From positions 25,799-89,798 of the forward strand of contig JAPLOL010000151.1 in assembly GCA_026400735.1 (NCBI GenBank): a stretch of DNA of 64,000 nucleotides, given 5' to 3'. The position numbers and the translations under genes are program-made. A model generated the notes under the pieces. It had not been told where the DNA came from and searched no databases. It saw nothing but the letters and a program-made list of their open reading frames with translations. Numbering within the stretch: position 1 is the first letter of the stretch; each line of letters opens with the position of its first letter. Positions 46,914 through 57,260 of the stretch are shown piece by piece. The stretch is from Alphaproteobacteria bacterium. GTDB lineage: Bacteria; Pseudomonadota; Alphaproteobacteria; Caulobacterales; Aquidulcibacteraceae.

Positions 46914-48731
46914 ATGTCCGCCCTCGCGCACGTAAAACACCTCGCGCTGACGCTTGGCCAAGCGCCGCTGTTCGATGGCGCCGAGTTTGTCCTGCAAAAA
47001 GGCGAGCGCGCGGCGTTTGTCGGCGCTAATGGCGCCGGCAAGTCGACCTTGATGCGAATGATGGCGGGGCTCAACGATCCCGACAGCGGCGAGATCGTCT
47101 ATCAATCGGGCACCACCATCGCCTTTGCGCCGCAAGAGACAAGCTTCGAAGGCTTCGTGACCTTGCGCGACTACGCACAATCACCATCGGTTGCGCGCGT
47201 TGGTAGCGCGGCGGAAGTTCCGGCGTATGCTGCCGATGCCGCGCTCGAACAATTCGGCCTCGACCCCGAACGCACCCCGCTTGGCCTCTCAGGCGGCGAA
47301 GCGCGCCGCGCCTCGCTCGCTCGCGCACTCGCAGCCGACGCCGACATCCTCCTTTTGGACGAACCCACCAACCACCTCGACATCACCGCGATCGAAGAGC
47401 TCGAGCGCATCATCTCCGGCCAGCGCGGCGCCTGCCTCATCATCAGCCACGATCGCCGCTTCTTGGAGCGGGTATCCACCGCAACACTATGGCTGCGCCA
47501 ACGTAAGCTCCTGAAGCTCAATCGCGGTTATTCTTCTTTCGAAGATTGGGCCGACCAAGTGGAAGAAGAGGACGCGCGCAACCTGGCGCGCCTCGAAACG
47601 CAGCTCAAAGCGGAAGAGCACTGGCTCCGCCGGGGCGTCACCGCGCGCCGCTCGCGCAACGAAGGGCGACGGCGCAAGCTCATGGCGATGCGCGCTGAGC
47701 GGCGCGACATTAAAGAATTGAGCGCCGCGCCGACGGCTGGCATCACGGCGGAGCGCGGCGCGGAATCCGCACGCCTGGTCATCGACGCCAAGGGCATCTC
47801 GAAGGGCTATGGCGACCGCCCCTTGATCTCAAATCTCTCACTGCGGATCAGACGCGGCGACCGCGTCGGTGTTGTCGGCGCGAACGGCAGCGGCAAGACC
47901 ACGCTGCTCGAACTCTTGCTGCAACGTCGCGAGCCCGACAGCGGCGCAATTCGCATGGGCGAGAACCTCTCGCTCGCATATGTCGATCAGCGCCGTGACA
48001 TCCTGGATCCAAACCTCACGCTCAAAGACGCGCTCACTCCGGGCGGTGGCGATCAGGTGATGGTGCGCGGCGTCGCCCGTCACGTCGCGTCCTACGCCAA
48101 AGAGTTTCTTTTTACCGCGCAACAATTGCGCCAACCGGTGTCGGCGCTTTCCGGCGGCGAACGCAACCGCCTCGCCCTCGCCATCGCGCTGGCGAAACCG
48201 GCGAACCTGCTGGTGCTCGATGAACCTACCAACGATCTCGACATGGATACGCTGGACGCGCTCGAAGACATGCTCGCGAGCTACGATGGCACCGTCCTGA
48301 TCGTCAGCCACGACCGCGCCTTTCTCGACGGTGTCGCCACTCAGATCGTCGGCCCGCTTGGGGGCGGCAAATGGGTGGAAACGCCCGGCGGCTGGGCCGA
48401 TTTCGAGCGCGAGCACGGTCAAGCCATCGCGCCACGCGCCGCGCAAAAGCGGTCATCCGCCGACACGCCGCGCCCAGCTGCGCCTAAAAAGCAGACGAAG
48501 CTCAGCTACAAAGACGAGCGTCGCGCGGGCGAGCTCGACGCACTGATGCCCAAACTCTCCGTCGAGATCGACGCACTCGAAGCGAAACTCGCCTCCGCCG
48601 ACGCCTTCAACGCGAGCGACTTCGGCAAAACCGCATCCCGCCTCGAAGCCGCACGAGCTGAGCGCGACGCCGCCGAAGCCGAATGGCTAGAGATCGAACT
48701 GCGACGCGAGGCGCTCAGCGCGCAAGAGTGA
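46914..48731 (+). CDS. ABC-F family ATP-binding protein
   Basis: Two Walker A (GANGAGKSTLMRMM, GANGSGKTTLLELL), LSGGE signatures, no TM domains. Confidence 0.94.
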   Translation: MSALAHVKHLALTLGQAPLFDGAEFVLQKGERAAFVGANGAGKSTLMRMMAGLNDPDSGEIVYQSGTTIAFAPQETSFEGFVTLRDYAQSPSVARVGSAAEVPAYAADAALEQFGLDPERTPLGLSGGEARRASLARALAADADILLLDEPTNHLDITAIEELERIISGQRGACLIISHDRRFLERVSTATLWLRQRKLLKLNRGYSSFEDWADQVEEEDARNLARLETQLKAEEHWLRRGVTARRSRNEGRRRKLMAMRAERRDIKELSAAPTAGITAERGAESARLVIDAKGISKGYGDRPLISNLSLRIRRGDRVGVVGANGSGKTTLLELLLQRREPDSGAIRMGENLSLAYVDQRRDILDPNLTLKDALTPGGGDQVMVRGVARHVASYAKEFLFTAQQLRQPVSALSGGERNRLALAIALAKPANLLVLDEPTNDLDMDTLDALEDMLASYDGTVLIVSHDRAFLDGVATQIVGPLGGGKWVETPGGWADFEREHGQAIAPRAAQKRSSADTPRPAAPKKQTKLSYKDERRAGELDALMPKLSVEIDALEAKLASADAFNASDFGKTASRLEAARAERDAAEAEWLEIELRREALSAQE

Positions 48732-48752
48732 ATCTGTTGTTAACCAAAGCGC

Positions 48753-49202
48753 GTGAAGCTGCCGCGCATGCGTTATTTGATCCCGCTTGCCGTCCTTACC
48801 GTCGCTCAAATCGGCGCCGCGTGGGCTATCGGCGATAATAATGTCGCTCGCCCCGGCGGCTCCTACGCCACAGTTGAAGCCGACACCGCCGTCGCTTGCG
48901 AGCGCCTTTGCGCGGACGACACGCTCTGCATGGCCTGGAGCTACCAAGCAAATTCCTGCGAACTCAAAGCCATCGTGCCCGCTGCGACGGAGCGCCAAGG
49001 CGTAACCTCCGGCGTCAGCCTGCGCGCACCCACGTCCATGCGTGTGCGTTACGAGGCGCCTGTCGCCACGCCCGTGATCACCGCTCACGAAGATGAACCG
49101 GCGCTTCCCGCTGCGGAAGCAACGCCTCATCAAGACATTGAACTCGCGCTCCTAGGCGGCCCCGAGCCAGGCGGAGACCTGCGCGGCGGCCTGGGAAATT
49201 GA
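48753..49202 (+). CDS. Exported PAN/Apple-domain-like protein
   Basis: Signal peptide; TAVACERLCADDTLCMAWSYQANSCELKAIVP Cys pattern. Confidence 0.75.
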   Translation: MKLPRMRYLIPLAVLTVAQIGAAWAIGDNNVARPGGSYATVEADTAVACERLCADDTLCMAWSYQANSCELKAIVPAATERQGVTSGVSLRAPTSMRVRYEAPVATPVITAHEDEPALPAAEATPHQDIELALLGGPEPGGDLRGGLGN

Positions 49203-49268
49203 AGTCGCGGCTAAGATTTGTTTACGACCGCGCAGTAATTTCCGCGAGATTCAGGAGACTCCCCGGCC

Positions 49269-50354
49269 ATGTCTAATCCGCGGTTTGCGAAGCTCGTCGA
49301 TCTGGCGCGCGTGACCGATAGTGAGCAACGGCGGGAGCTGTTGCGGGAGGTCACCGACCTCTTCTTCGAGACTTCCAGCACCCGAAGCACGCGCGAGACC
49401 GCACTGTTCGATGATGTCCTTAAACTCGTCGCCGCCGAAATGCAGGACAGCGTGCTGGCGGAGCTCTCGGAAGTTTTCGCCGACGCCGCAGACGCCCCCG
49501 TCGGCCTGATGCGCGATCTGGCCAACCATTCCTTCGAAATCGCCGGCCCCGTCCTCAAGCGCAGCCGCGTGCTTGATGAGCAAACCCTGCTGCAAATCGT
49601 GAACTATCAAAGTCAGCAGCACATCGCCGCCGTCGCGCAACGCCCCGACGTCTCCGAGAACGTGTCAGAGGCCATCGTGAAATTCGGTGACGACACCGCG
49701 CTCGACGCCCTCATTCGCAATGATGGCGCCAAGATTTCGCGCACCAGCATGGAAGCCGCCGTCGATCGCGCGCGCCGCAACACGATGTTGCACGATGGCG
49801 TCGTGAAACGCGGCGACCTGCCGCTCGATCTCCTGAACGAGATGTATTTCGTCGTTGAGAACACCCTTCGCGACCAGATCATGAAGCGCAACGCTTCGGT
49901 CGACCCCGCAACCCTCGACGCAGCGCTCTCAAAAGCGCGCGCGCGCATGAGCGCAAACGTCGGCGACATGAGCGCTGAGGCGAAGAACGCCATGACGTTC
50001 ATCACCTCGAAGAAGAATAGCGGCGAACTCAATGCTCGCCTGCTCGTTTCGCTCTACCGCGAGGCGAAGCAAACGCACTTCCTCTACGGCCTCGCGGAAA
50101 TCACCAATCTCGAACCGGAAACCGTCGCCGACCTCATTAATCGGCGCGACATCGATGGCCTCGCCATGATCTGCCGCGCCGCCGGCATCGAACGGCCCCT
50201 CTTCGTCACGCTCGCCGTGCTCTCGTGTGGCGGGGACGAAGCCATGTCGCGTGCCGAGGAATTCGGCCGCATGTATAACAACGTGCCGATCGAAGCCGCC
50301 CAACGAGCGATGCGCTTCTTCAAAGTCCGCAAAGGCGCGGCGCAAGCCGCTTAG
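49269..50354 (+). CDS. DUF2336-like protein
   Basis: RRELLREVTDLFFETSSTRSTRETALFDDVLKLVAAEMQDSVLAELSEVFAD; all-helical repeats. Confidence 0.75.
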   Translation: MSNPRFAKLVDLARVTDSEQRRELLREVTDLFFETSSTRSTRETALFDDVLKLVAAEMQDSVLAELSEVFADAADAPVGLMRDLANHSFEIAGPVLKRSRVLDEQTLLQIVNYQSQQHIAAVAQRPDVSENVSEAIVKFGDDTALDALIRNDGAKISRTSMEAAVDRARRNTMLHDGVVKRGDLPLDLLNEMYFVVENTLRDQIMKRNASVDPATLDAALSKARARMSANVGDMSAEAKNAMTFITSKKNSGELNARLLVSLYREAKQTHFLYGLAEITNLEPETVADLINRRDIDGLAMICRAAGIERPLFVTLAVLSCGGDEAMSRAEEFGRMYNNVPIEAAQRAMRFFKVRKGAAQAA

Positions 50355-50392
50355 GCCTTGTCGGCGGGCGTAGGCGGCGCATAGTCGGCCTC

Positions 50393-50779
50393 ATGTCCAC
50401 GCCCAAAGGCACTGAACTCGCGCGCCCGTTCCTGCCGACACGCGACTTCGACGCGTCGAAGCGTTTTTACGAAGCGCTTGGCTTCGAAAAAGTGCTCGAT
50501 AGCGAAGTCGCGATCTTCAAGACGGGCTCTGGCGGCTTCATCCTGCAGCGCCTCTACTCAGAAGCCTGGGCGGAAATGTGCATGATGCAACTCATGGTCG
50601 ATGATCTCGACGCTTGGTGGGCACACATCGAAAAGCTCGATCTACCCAACAAGTTCAGCGTCGCCGCGCCCAAAGCGCCAGCGATGCAGCCGTGGGGATT
50701 GCGCGTTGCCTACGTGATCGATCCAGCGGGCGTACTTTGGCACATCGCCGAGCGCCGCCCCGGCGTTCCGCACGATTAA
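50393..50779 (+). CDS. VOC family (glyoxalase/bleomycin-resistance) protein
   Basis: PFLPTRDFDASKRFYEALGFEKVLDSEVAIFKTGSGGFILQ; WGLRVAYVIDPAGVLWHIAER. Confidence 0.9.
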   Translation: MSTPKGTELARPFLPTRDFDASKRFYEALGFEKVLDSEVAIFKTGSGGFILQRLYSEAWAEMCMMQLMVDDLDAWWAHIEKLDLPNKFSVAAPKAPAMQPWGLRVAYVIDPAGVLWHIAERRPGVPHD

Positions 50780-52380
50780 GCCGCGCGTTCTTTCGTGTCT
50801 GAGAACCGAACCTTCGGGTTCTTGTCCTGCACGTAGCTAATTTCCCACGCGCTTTTGCCTAAATAGACCGGCGCGTTGTCGACATCTTCGGCCATCTGCG
50901 AGGCCGATTTCTCGATAAATGCATCAAGATCGGCGCGCGTATCCGCACTAATCCAGCGAGCGGCTTGATAAGGCGACGTCTCGAAAATCACTTCGAGCCC
51001 GTACTCAGCCTTCATCCGCTCATCCAACACTTCAAACTGCAGCTGACCAACCGCGCCGACGACAAGATCACCGCCATGCACCGGCTTGAATACCTGCGTC
51101 ACGCCCTCTTCGCCGAGCGACTCCAGCGCCTTGCGCAGATGCTTTTGTTTCAGTGGATCTTTCACGCGCACGCGCTTCAGAATTTCCGGCGCGAAGTTTG
51201 GAATGCCCTGGAATACGACGTCGCCCGATTGCGAAAGCGAGTCTCCAACGCGAAGACCTCCGTGGCTCGGAATGCCGATCACATCTCCCGGAAACGCTTC
51301 CTGCGCGATCTCGCGATCCTGCGCCATGAACATCATCGGATTGTGGACGTTGAAGCCTTTGCCCGCCGCCGTCTTCAAGGTCATCCCGCGCTGAAACTTG
51401 CCGGATGAAATCCGGAAGAAGCCGACGCGGTCGCGGTGCTTCGGATCCATGTTCGCTTGGATCTTGAAGATGAAGCCACTGACATCACCGCGCCCCGGCG
51501 CGACCTCGGTCTCTTGGCCTTTTATCGTGGCCTTGAGGGGGCGCGGCGGCGGCGCATTGGCGCCCAAACCAGCGAGCAACTCAAGCACCCCATAACGGCG
51601 CAGCGCCGAACCAAAGAACACCGGCGTCAAATGCCCTTCGCGGAACGCCGTCAAATCGAACTTCGGCAATCCGTCGCGCGCCAGCTCGGCCGTTTCCTCA
51701 AGCTCAGCGCGCACATCATCGCGCAAGCCTTCCAGAAAATTACTCGCCCCGCGCTTCTGCCGCGCTGCAACGGCGAACCCCTCTTCGCCGTGCTCCAAGC
51801 GGCGGAACGGCACGAACTCATCCGTCGTCAAATCGAGCATGCCGCCAAAGCGCTGCCCCGACGCCGCCGGCCAGTACATCGGCGCGGTGTCCATCGCGAG
51901 CTTCGAATGAATCTCGTCCAACAACTCAAACGGATCGAGTGCTTCGCGGTCCATCTTGTTGATAAACGTCGTGATCGGAATATCGCGCAGACGACAAACC
52001 TCGAACAGCTTCAACGTCTGCGGCTCGATACCCTTCGCAGCGTCGAGCACCATGATCGCTGAGTCCGCGGCGGTAAGTGTGCGATAGGTGTCTTCCGAAA
52101 AGTCTTCGTGACCCGGCGTGTCGAGCAGATTGAACACCATGTTGTCGTGCTCGAACATCATCACCGAGCTCGACACCGAGATGCCACGCTCGCGCTCGAT
52201 CTTCATCCAGTCAGATGTCGTCCGCCGCGCCTGCCCGCGCGCGGCCACTTCACCGGCTAAGTGGATCGCGCCGCCCGCGAGCAGCAAGCTTTCAGTCAGC
52301 GTCGTTTTGCCGGCGTCCGGGTGCGAGATGATCGCGAACGTGCGGCGGCGGGCGGCCTCGGTGGCGGGGTCGGCGGACAT
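50776..52380 (-). CDS. prfC: Peptide chain release factor 3
   Basis: FAIISHPDAGKTTLTESLLLAGGAIHLAGEV, LLDTPGHEDFSEDTYRTLTAADSAIMVLDAAKGIE, TFINKMDR. Confidence 0.96.
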   Translation of the reverse strand: MSADPATEAARRRTFAIISHPDAGKTTLTESLLLAGGAIHLAGEVAARGQARRTTSDWMKIERERGISVSSSVMMFEHDNMVFNLLDTPGHEDFSEDTYRTLTAADSAIMVLDAAKGIEPQTLKLFEVCRLRDIPITTFINKMDREALDPFELLDEIHSKLAMDTAPMYWPAASGQRFGGMLDLTTDEFVPFRRLEHGEEGFAVAARQKRGASNFLEGLRDDVRAELEETAELARDGLPKFDLTAFREGHLTPVFFGSALRRYGVLELLAGLGANAPPPRPLKATIKGQETEVAPGRGDVSGFIFKIQANMDPKHRDRVGFFRISSGKFQRGMTLKTAAGKGFNVHNPMMFMAQDREIAQEAFPGDVIGIPSHGGLRVGDSLSQSGDVVFQGIPNFAPEILKRVRVKDPLKQKHLRKALESLGEEGVTQVFKPVHGGDLVVGAVGQLQFEVLDERMKAEYGLEVIFETSPYQAARWISADTRADLDAFIEKSASQMAEDVDNAPVYLGKSAWEISYVQDKNPKVRFSDTKERAA

Positions 52381-52473
52381 CAGGTCTCGGGTGTCATTGT
52401 CGGATTGGAGGCGCGTGGTAGCGGCCCAGGGCGCAAATGGCCAGTCGGACGCCTGACACCTGGCCGCCAGCGC

Positions 52474-52824
52474 CTATGTTTCCACCGGCTCCATCAGAAA
52501 ATGCCGCCCCTCGCGGTCTTCTATCTCGATCACCCAGATGTCGGGATCACTTTCCTGGCGTTTGCGGACATATCCGTCCACGTCCGCTTCGACATCCCCA
52601 AGCGAGCCGGCCGACAAATCCAGCCAGATCCGCTCGCCGTCGCCGTTTCGCGCCGGCCCATAGAGCCGTGCCTTACCGTTCAAAGTCGCCACTTTTACCA
52701 GGACCGCGCCCGCGTCCGTGTCGCCCTTTTTCACAACCCCCGCGAACGCGCCGGCGATCTGTGCCCGGCGGATCAGGGCGCTGGCCCAGAAATCAGTCTT
52801 CAGTTCGTCCATGTCGCCGTTCAC
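52474..52824 (-). CDS. DUF1491-like protein
   Basis: LKTDFWASALIRRAQIAGAFAGVVKKGDTDAGAVLVKV...RLYGPARNGDGERIWLDL...DPDIWVIEIEDREGRHFL. Confidence 0.8.
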   Translation of the reverse strand: MNGDMDELKTDFWASALIRRAQIAGAFAGVVKKGDTDAGAVLVKVATLNGKARLYGPARNGDGERIWLDLSAGSLGDVEADVDGYVRKRQESDPDIWVIEIEDREGRHFLMEPVET

Positions 52825-52862
52825 CAGAATTCAACAACCTCAGCTTAACCTTTTGCGCTCGC

Positions 52863-53699
52863 ATGCGCTTCATCTTACTTGCCCTCGCACTCGGGACGGC
52901 CACCACCGCCTCCGCCACGGAAAACGCGCGTACCGTTTTCGTTGAGCGGCGCGCGCTGCTGGAATCTGACGCGCAATGCCGCCTCTTTGAGCCAAGTATT
53001 CGTGCCGCGTTGAACGTTGGCCTCGCACAAGCCCGCGGCGCTCTGCTGCGCGAAGGCTGGACGAACGCTCGGCTTCGCGAACTGGACAACGCCGCCGTGA
53101 ACGCAGCCCGCGGCCGCGCTTGCGGCGACGAGCGCACCGCAACCGCCGCCGCAGACGCGCGGCGCTCTTTCGCTCAGTGGGCCAATGCCGGCACAATGGA
53201 TTTTCCCGGTTGGGATCGCTCTTGGCGCGCGCGCCGCGTCGTTGATGATGCCGGCTGGCGCCTGAGCCAAGAGATCGCCGCGCCCATCCCTGCTATGTTC
53301 GGCGTCCGTCAGATCGGCGAGGTTCAGCATCTCACCCTTGCGGTGCCGCTCGCACGAGGCGCAACCGGGCCGGACTCCGTGCGATTGATCCTGCGCGACA
53401 GAGGCCGCGGCGCGATGCACGAGGTCGCTTTGCCGCAACGCATCTCACAAGGCCTCGAGGCTGGCCTGCCCTCACCTATGGCGGCGTCGAGCATTCCAGC
53501 GACGCGCACCACCGAACGCCGCAACGGCCAGCAAGTTGCCGTGTTCACGTTTCCCGACACAGCATTTCGCGATCTCGTGGCGCTCGATCCGCGCGAAAGC
53601 GTGGAGCTGCGCCTTGAAACCGGTCGCGCCACGCAGAGCTTGCTTGTTGAGGTAGGCGACGTCGCCGCGGCACGCGCGTTTCTGACGCTTCGCCGCTAA
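52863..53699 (+). CDS. Exported hypothetical protein
   Basis: Signal peptide MRFILLALALGTATTASA; start at 52863 instead of the longer ORF start. Confidence 0.65.
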   Translation: MRFILLALALGTATTASATENARTVFVERRALLESDAQCRLFEPSIRAALNVGLAQARGALLREGWTNARLRELDNAAVNAARGRACGDERTATAAADARRSFAQWANAGTMDFPGWDRSWRARRVVDDAGWRLSQEIAAPIPAMFGVRQIGEVQHLTLAVPLARGATGPDSVRLILRDRGRGAMHEVALPQRISQGLEAGLPSPMAASSIPATRTTERRNGQQVAVFTFPDTAFRDLVALDPRESVELRLETGRATQSLLVEVGDVAAARAFLTLRR

Positions 53700-54892
53700 T
53701 TTGCCAGCACTGGCAACGTAATCCGCACCAACGCGCCGCCACCCGGCGCTTCGTGAAAGCTCAGCGCGCCGCCGTGAAGCGCTGCCAGTGCGCGCACAAG
53801 GGAAAGTCCAAGCCCTGTCCCTTCTGCGCGCGCGCCGCCTGAGCCGCGCTCATACGCCTGCCCCAAGATTGCGCGCTCGGCTTCTGGAATGCCGGGGCCG
53901 TTGTCGATCGTGTCGAGTTGCAGGACGCCGTTCACTTCGCTCGCCTGCACCATTACCCTTCCGCCCTCTGGCGTGAACTTGATGGCGTTACTGATCGTGT
54001 TGATCAGCATCCGCTTCACAGCGCGATCATCGGCGTGAACATTGAGCGGCGCTTCAGGCGTCAGCATGCCCAACGCGATCTGCTTCTTCTCGGCGCTATC
54101 GACGGAAACACGCACCACGTCCTCGATGACGACCCGCGCATCGAACGTGCCAAGCTGCAAATCAAACCTGCCCGCATCAATCCGCGACAGGTCCAGCAGA
54201 TCATTCACCAGCCCGAGCAAGTGCGTGCCGCTTTTCCGGATCAACCCCGCATACTCAACGTAGCGCGCGCCAACTTCGCCGAATATCTGGCGCTCGATCA
54301 TTTCCGAGAAGCCCAGAATGTGCGTTAGCGGCGTCCGCAGCTCGTGCGACACTTCCGCGATCCGCTGGCTCGCCGCATCGCCGCGTGCTTCGCGCCTCTG
54401 CGCAAAGCCCATGAGCCAAACGATCAGAACCAACGACCAAATCGTCAGCACCACCGAAAACCGCCCGAGCCCCGCATACATGAGAGCGAAGGGACCGGCC
54501 GCGATATAACCGAGCACCGCACCAATGCCCGCGATCCGGGTCCAGCGCCCAAGCGTCCGCGCAAAAGCGATCGGAATGAGCAGCCCCACCGTGAGCGGCG
54601 ATGCCCAGCCGCCGGTTCCCGCGACCAGCCCCACCAGCGCCACCAGCCAAACCAAAACGAGACTGAGCGCGCCCAATCTGGCTCCGCTCCAGGGCAGTAT
54701 GATGAATCCCGCCAGCGCCGGGGCCAACGCGAGGGCGGCCGCCGCCGCAACGACCGGACGCTCTCCCCCGCCAGAAACACCGGCATAAGCCGCCACGACG
54801 ACGCCGGCGACCCAAATCCAGCCCGCCCAAGCGAGGTTAACTGCCATTGGCGCTGCTTTTGCACCCGGCGTTACGGCCAGTTGTGTTGACAC
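53696..54892 (-). CDS. Membrane-bound sensor histidine kinase
   Basis: IAEVSHELRTPLTHILGFSEMIERQIFGEVGARYVEYAGLIRKSGTHLLGLVNDLLDLSRIDAG; IDNGPGIPEAER...GTGLGLSLVRALAALHGG. Confidence 0.93.
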   Translation of the reverse strand: MSTQLAVTPGAKAAPMAVNLAWAGWIWVAGVVVAAYAGVSGGGERPVVAAAAALALAPALAGFIILPWSGARLGALSLVLVWLVALVGLVAGTGGWASPLTVGLLIPIAFARTLGRWTRIAGIGAVLGYIAAGPFALMYAGLGRFSVVLTIWSLVLIVWLMGFAQRREARGDAASQRIAEVSHELRTPLTHILGFSEMIERQIFGEVGARYVEYAGLIRKSGTHLLGLVNDLLDLSRIDAGRFDLQLGTFDARVVIEDVVRVSVDSAEKKQIALGMLTPEAPLNVHADDRAVKRMLINTISNAIKFTPEGGRVMVQASEVNGVLQLDTIDNGPGIPEAERAILGQAYERGSGGARAEGTGLGLSLVRALAALHGGALSFHEAPGGGALVRITLPVLAN

Positions 54893-55004
54893 TGAAACGT
54901 CGCTCGCGAGTAAAAGACTTCTTAACGCGCTGGGGGAGAGAGTGCCCGCTATGAGTACGACTCAAAAGCGGACTCACCATTCTAGGATCAGGGAGCAGAA
55001 GCCG

Positions 55005-56060
55005 ATGCGGAGCCTTGCGGTATGGACTACAACCGCGGTTGTCGCCCTTCTCGGTGTCGCCAATGCGCAAACGCCCGCCGCCACGACTGAGGCGGGCGCG
55101 AGCAACGTCGACCTACAGACTGCGGTCACGGCCTACGCCGCTTATCAAAGCGACGTTTCAGAATTGCGCGCTTCAACGATGCGAGACGCCGCATCACTCG
55201 AGACCGCGCTTGATCGCGTCTCGCGGCACAATCGCGATGCGCTGACGCGCGGATGGATCGCCTACGGCGCAAACACCGCCGCGCAATCGCCGGCCTTCGT
55301 ACAAGGCGTACGTGACGCTGCCGCATATTACGGTCGCGATGCCGTAATCTGGGCGGTGACGGTGGATCCTTCCTATGCCCGCGGGCTTCGCGGCGGCCAG
55401 GAAGCAACCGCCATGTTGCTCGCGTCGGCCAACGCCGACAGCGCCCGCATCATTAGCGTCGCCGATCGCTATCAGGAGATGGCCTACTCGCTTCAAAACC
55501 AGCGTTGGGCCAACGCGGTCGCACCGCAACAAGCTGCCCGCGTGCAGCGCGTCCGGTCGCTCGGCCGCGACGGTGCGCCCGCTGACGCCGTGCCTTCCGC
55601 CGTCGCGCCGCGCCTCACCGTCACCCCGCTCAGCCTGCACCCGTCGACTGACCCGTCCGTCTATGGCGGCCGCAATTTCTGGGACGCGGTTCGGGGCGGC
55701 GAACAAGTCGTTCAAGTTTCATCGACGCCGACTGCCGCAGCTTGGCGCGTCAACGCCTCGCGCGGTGAAGCACTCGACCGCATGGCGGCCGTCGCCGCGC
55801 TTCAAGCGCTCGATGCCGTGGACTCAAACCAAAGCGCCGTCAGCCGCCTCATCGCCGATCCGCGTTCGCGCGATTGCATCGAGATGGCCCAATTGCAGCT
55901 CTATCAATGCATGTCGGCGGCTCGCTTCCGCTATGAGAACGCGTTCTGCCTCGGCCAGCACGGTCTTCGGGACATCGGCACCTGCATCGGCGCCGTCGCT
56001 CAACCCGAAACCACGGCCATGACGCCAATTCCGACGACTGGCCACGGCGGCCGCGACTGA
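55005..56060 (+). CDS. Exported hypothetical protein
   Basis: Signal peptide MRSLAVWTTTAVVALLGVANAQ; start inferred downstream of the ORF start 54942. Confidence 0.6.
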   Translation: MRSLAVWTTTAVVALLGVANAQTPAATTEAGASNVDLQTAVTAYAAYQSDVSELRASTMRDAASLETALDRVSRHNRDALTRGWIAYGANTAAQSPAFVQGVRDAAAYYGRDAVIWAVTVDPSYARGLRGGQEATAMLLASANADSARIISVADRYQEMAYSLQNQRWANAVAPQQAARVQRVRSLGRDGAPADAVPSAVAPRLTVTPLSLHPSTDPSVYGGRNFWDAVRGGEQVVQVSSTPTAAAWRVNASRGEALDRMAAVAALQALDAVDSNQSAVSRLIADPRSRDCIEMAQLQLYQCMSAARFRYENAFCLGQHGLRDIGTCIGAVAQPETTAMTPIPTTGHGGRD

Positions 56061-56097
56061 TCTTGCCCAGATGCGCCGCAAGGCGCATCTGAGCCTC

Positions 56098-56520
56098 ATG
56101 ACCAGCATCGATCAAACGATCGAAGATCTCGCAGACGAATTTGCGCTCCTCCCCGACTGGGAGGAGCGCATTTCGTATGTGATCGAACTCGCGCTCGGCC
56201 TGGCCCCTCTCGCCGACGAAGAACGCAACGACGCGAACCGCATCCGCGGATGCGTAAGTCGCGTATGGTTGGTCAGCGAAAAGCGTGCGGACGAACCGGA
56301 AAAACTCTTCTTTCGCGGCGATTCCGACGCTCACCTCGTGCGCGGTGAGATCGCCATGTTGTTGCGCATCTTCTCCGGCCGCACGCCCGCCGAGATTCTT
56401 TCTGTCGATCCGAAAGCCGTGTTCGAACGCCTTGGATTGAAGGACGCACTCACAATGCAGCGCTCGAACGGCCTCTTCTCAATGATGAGCCGCATCCAAG
56501 GCGAAGCACGCGCCGCCTAA
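56098..56520 (+). CDS. sufE: SufE family Fe-S cluster assembly protein
   Basis: LLPDWEERISYVIELALGLAPLADEERNDANRIRGCVSRVWLV. Confidence 0.92.
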   Translation: MTSIDQTIEDLADEFALLPDWEERISYVIELALGLAPLADEERNDANRIRGCVSRVWLVSEKRADEPEKLFFRGDSDAHLVRGEIAMLLRIFSGRTPAEILSVDPKAVFERLGLKDALTMQRSNGLFSMMSRIQGEARAA

Positions 56521-57260
56521 AAATCCGCCGCGAGTTGCGCCAGCCCTAGCTTCAACGCCAGCTTCGCTGAACGCGCAGGCCACCCCTCGGACCGCTCAAG
56601 CGTCTCCAAGCCTTCCTCGTACAAGCACACGCGCTCAACGACACGCCGAAGCGGGTCGGCGAGCCTCGCCAATGCGTCGGCTAACCGCCGCCGCGCGTCG
56701 CATCGGCGCGCCATCGCGGACTCCTGCGCATTGCCCGGTCCGCGTGTCGTCCCCATCGGCGGCGCCAACCAATCAGAGCCGCGAACCAAACCAAGCTCAC
56801 CAACGCTCCAATCCGACCGCAGCTTGCCCGCCGCTGAAAGCTCCGCCTGACTAAGCCAAGGTTCGCCCTTCAGCCCTCTAAGCGCCGCGAGCCGCCGCAT
56901 GGGCGCCTCGCTGTCGACGCCGCGCACTTTCCGCAACGCGCCATCGCTATCAACGACATCGCGCGAAACGATCGCGAGGTGCTGCGTGACGAACGCTTCG
57001 CCCGGCGCGGCGTTTTCTCGCGCAACACGCGCGAGGCCCGCGGGGCTAAGGACGAGCGCTTCGTCTTCATGCCGCTCGATAACCCCATCCGCCTCCAACG
57101 AGCGCACCTCATCGGCGTGCAACCGTAGAAGTGCGCGGCGCCGGCGATCGCTCTTTGTGAACACACCATAGTCTGGTCCCGCGCCGTCCAGACGCAACAC
57201 CGCATCGCTGGCGGCAAGGCGCGCCAGCGCGCGTCCGATGCGTCGCTCGCTCATGCTGAC
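56517..57260 (-). CDS. DUF6456-like protein
   Basis: MSERRIGRALARLAASDAVLRLDG...; C-terminal RRLADALARLADPLRRVVERVCLYEEGLETLERSEGWPARSAKLALKLGLAQLAADF; overlaps the upstream DnaA-IV-like gene. Confidence 0.65.
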   Translation of the reverse strand, partial: VSMSERRIGRALARLAASDAVLRLDGAGPDYGVFTKSDRRRRALLRLHADEVRSLEADGVIERHEDEALVLSPAGLARVARENAAPGEAFVTQHLAIVSRDVVDSDGALRKVRGVDSEAPMRRLAALRGLKGEPWLSQAELSAAGKLRSDWSVGELGLVRGSDWLAPPMGTTRGPGNAQESAMARRCDARRRLADALARLADPLRRVVERVCLYEEGLETLERSEGWPARSAKLALKLGLAQLAADF

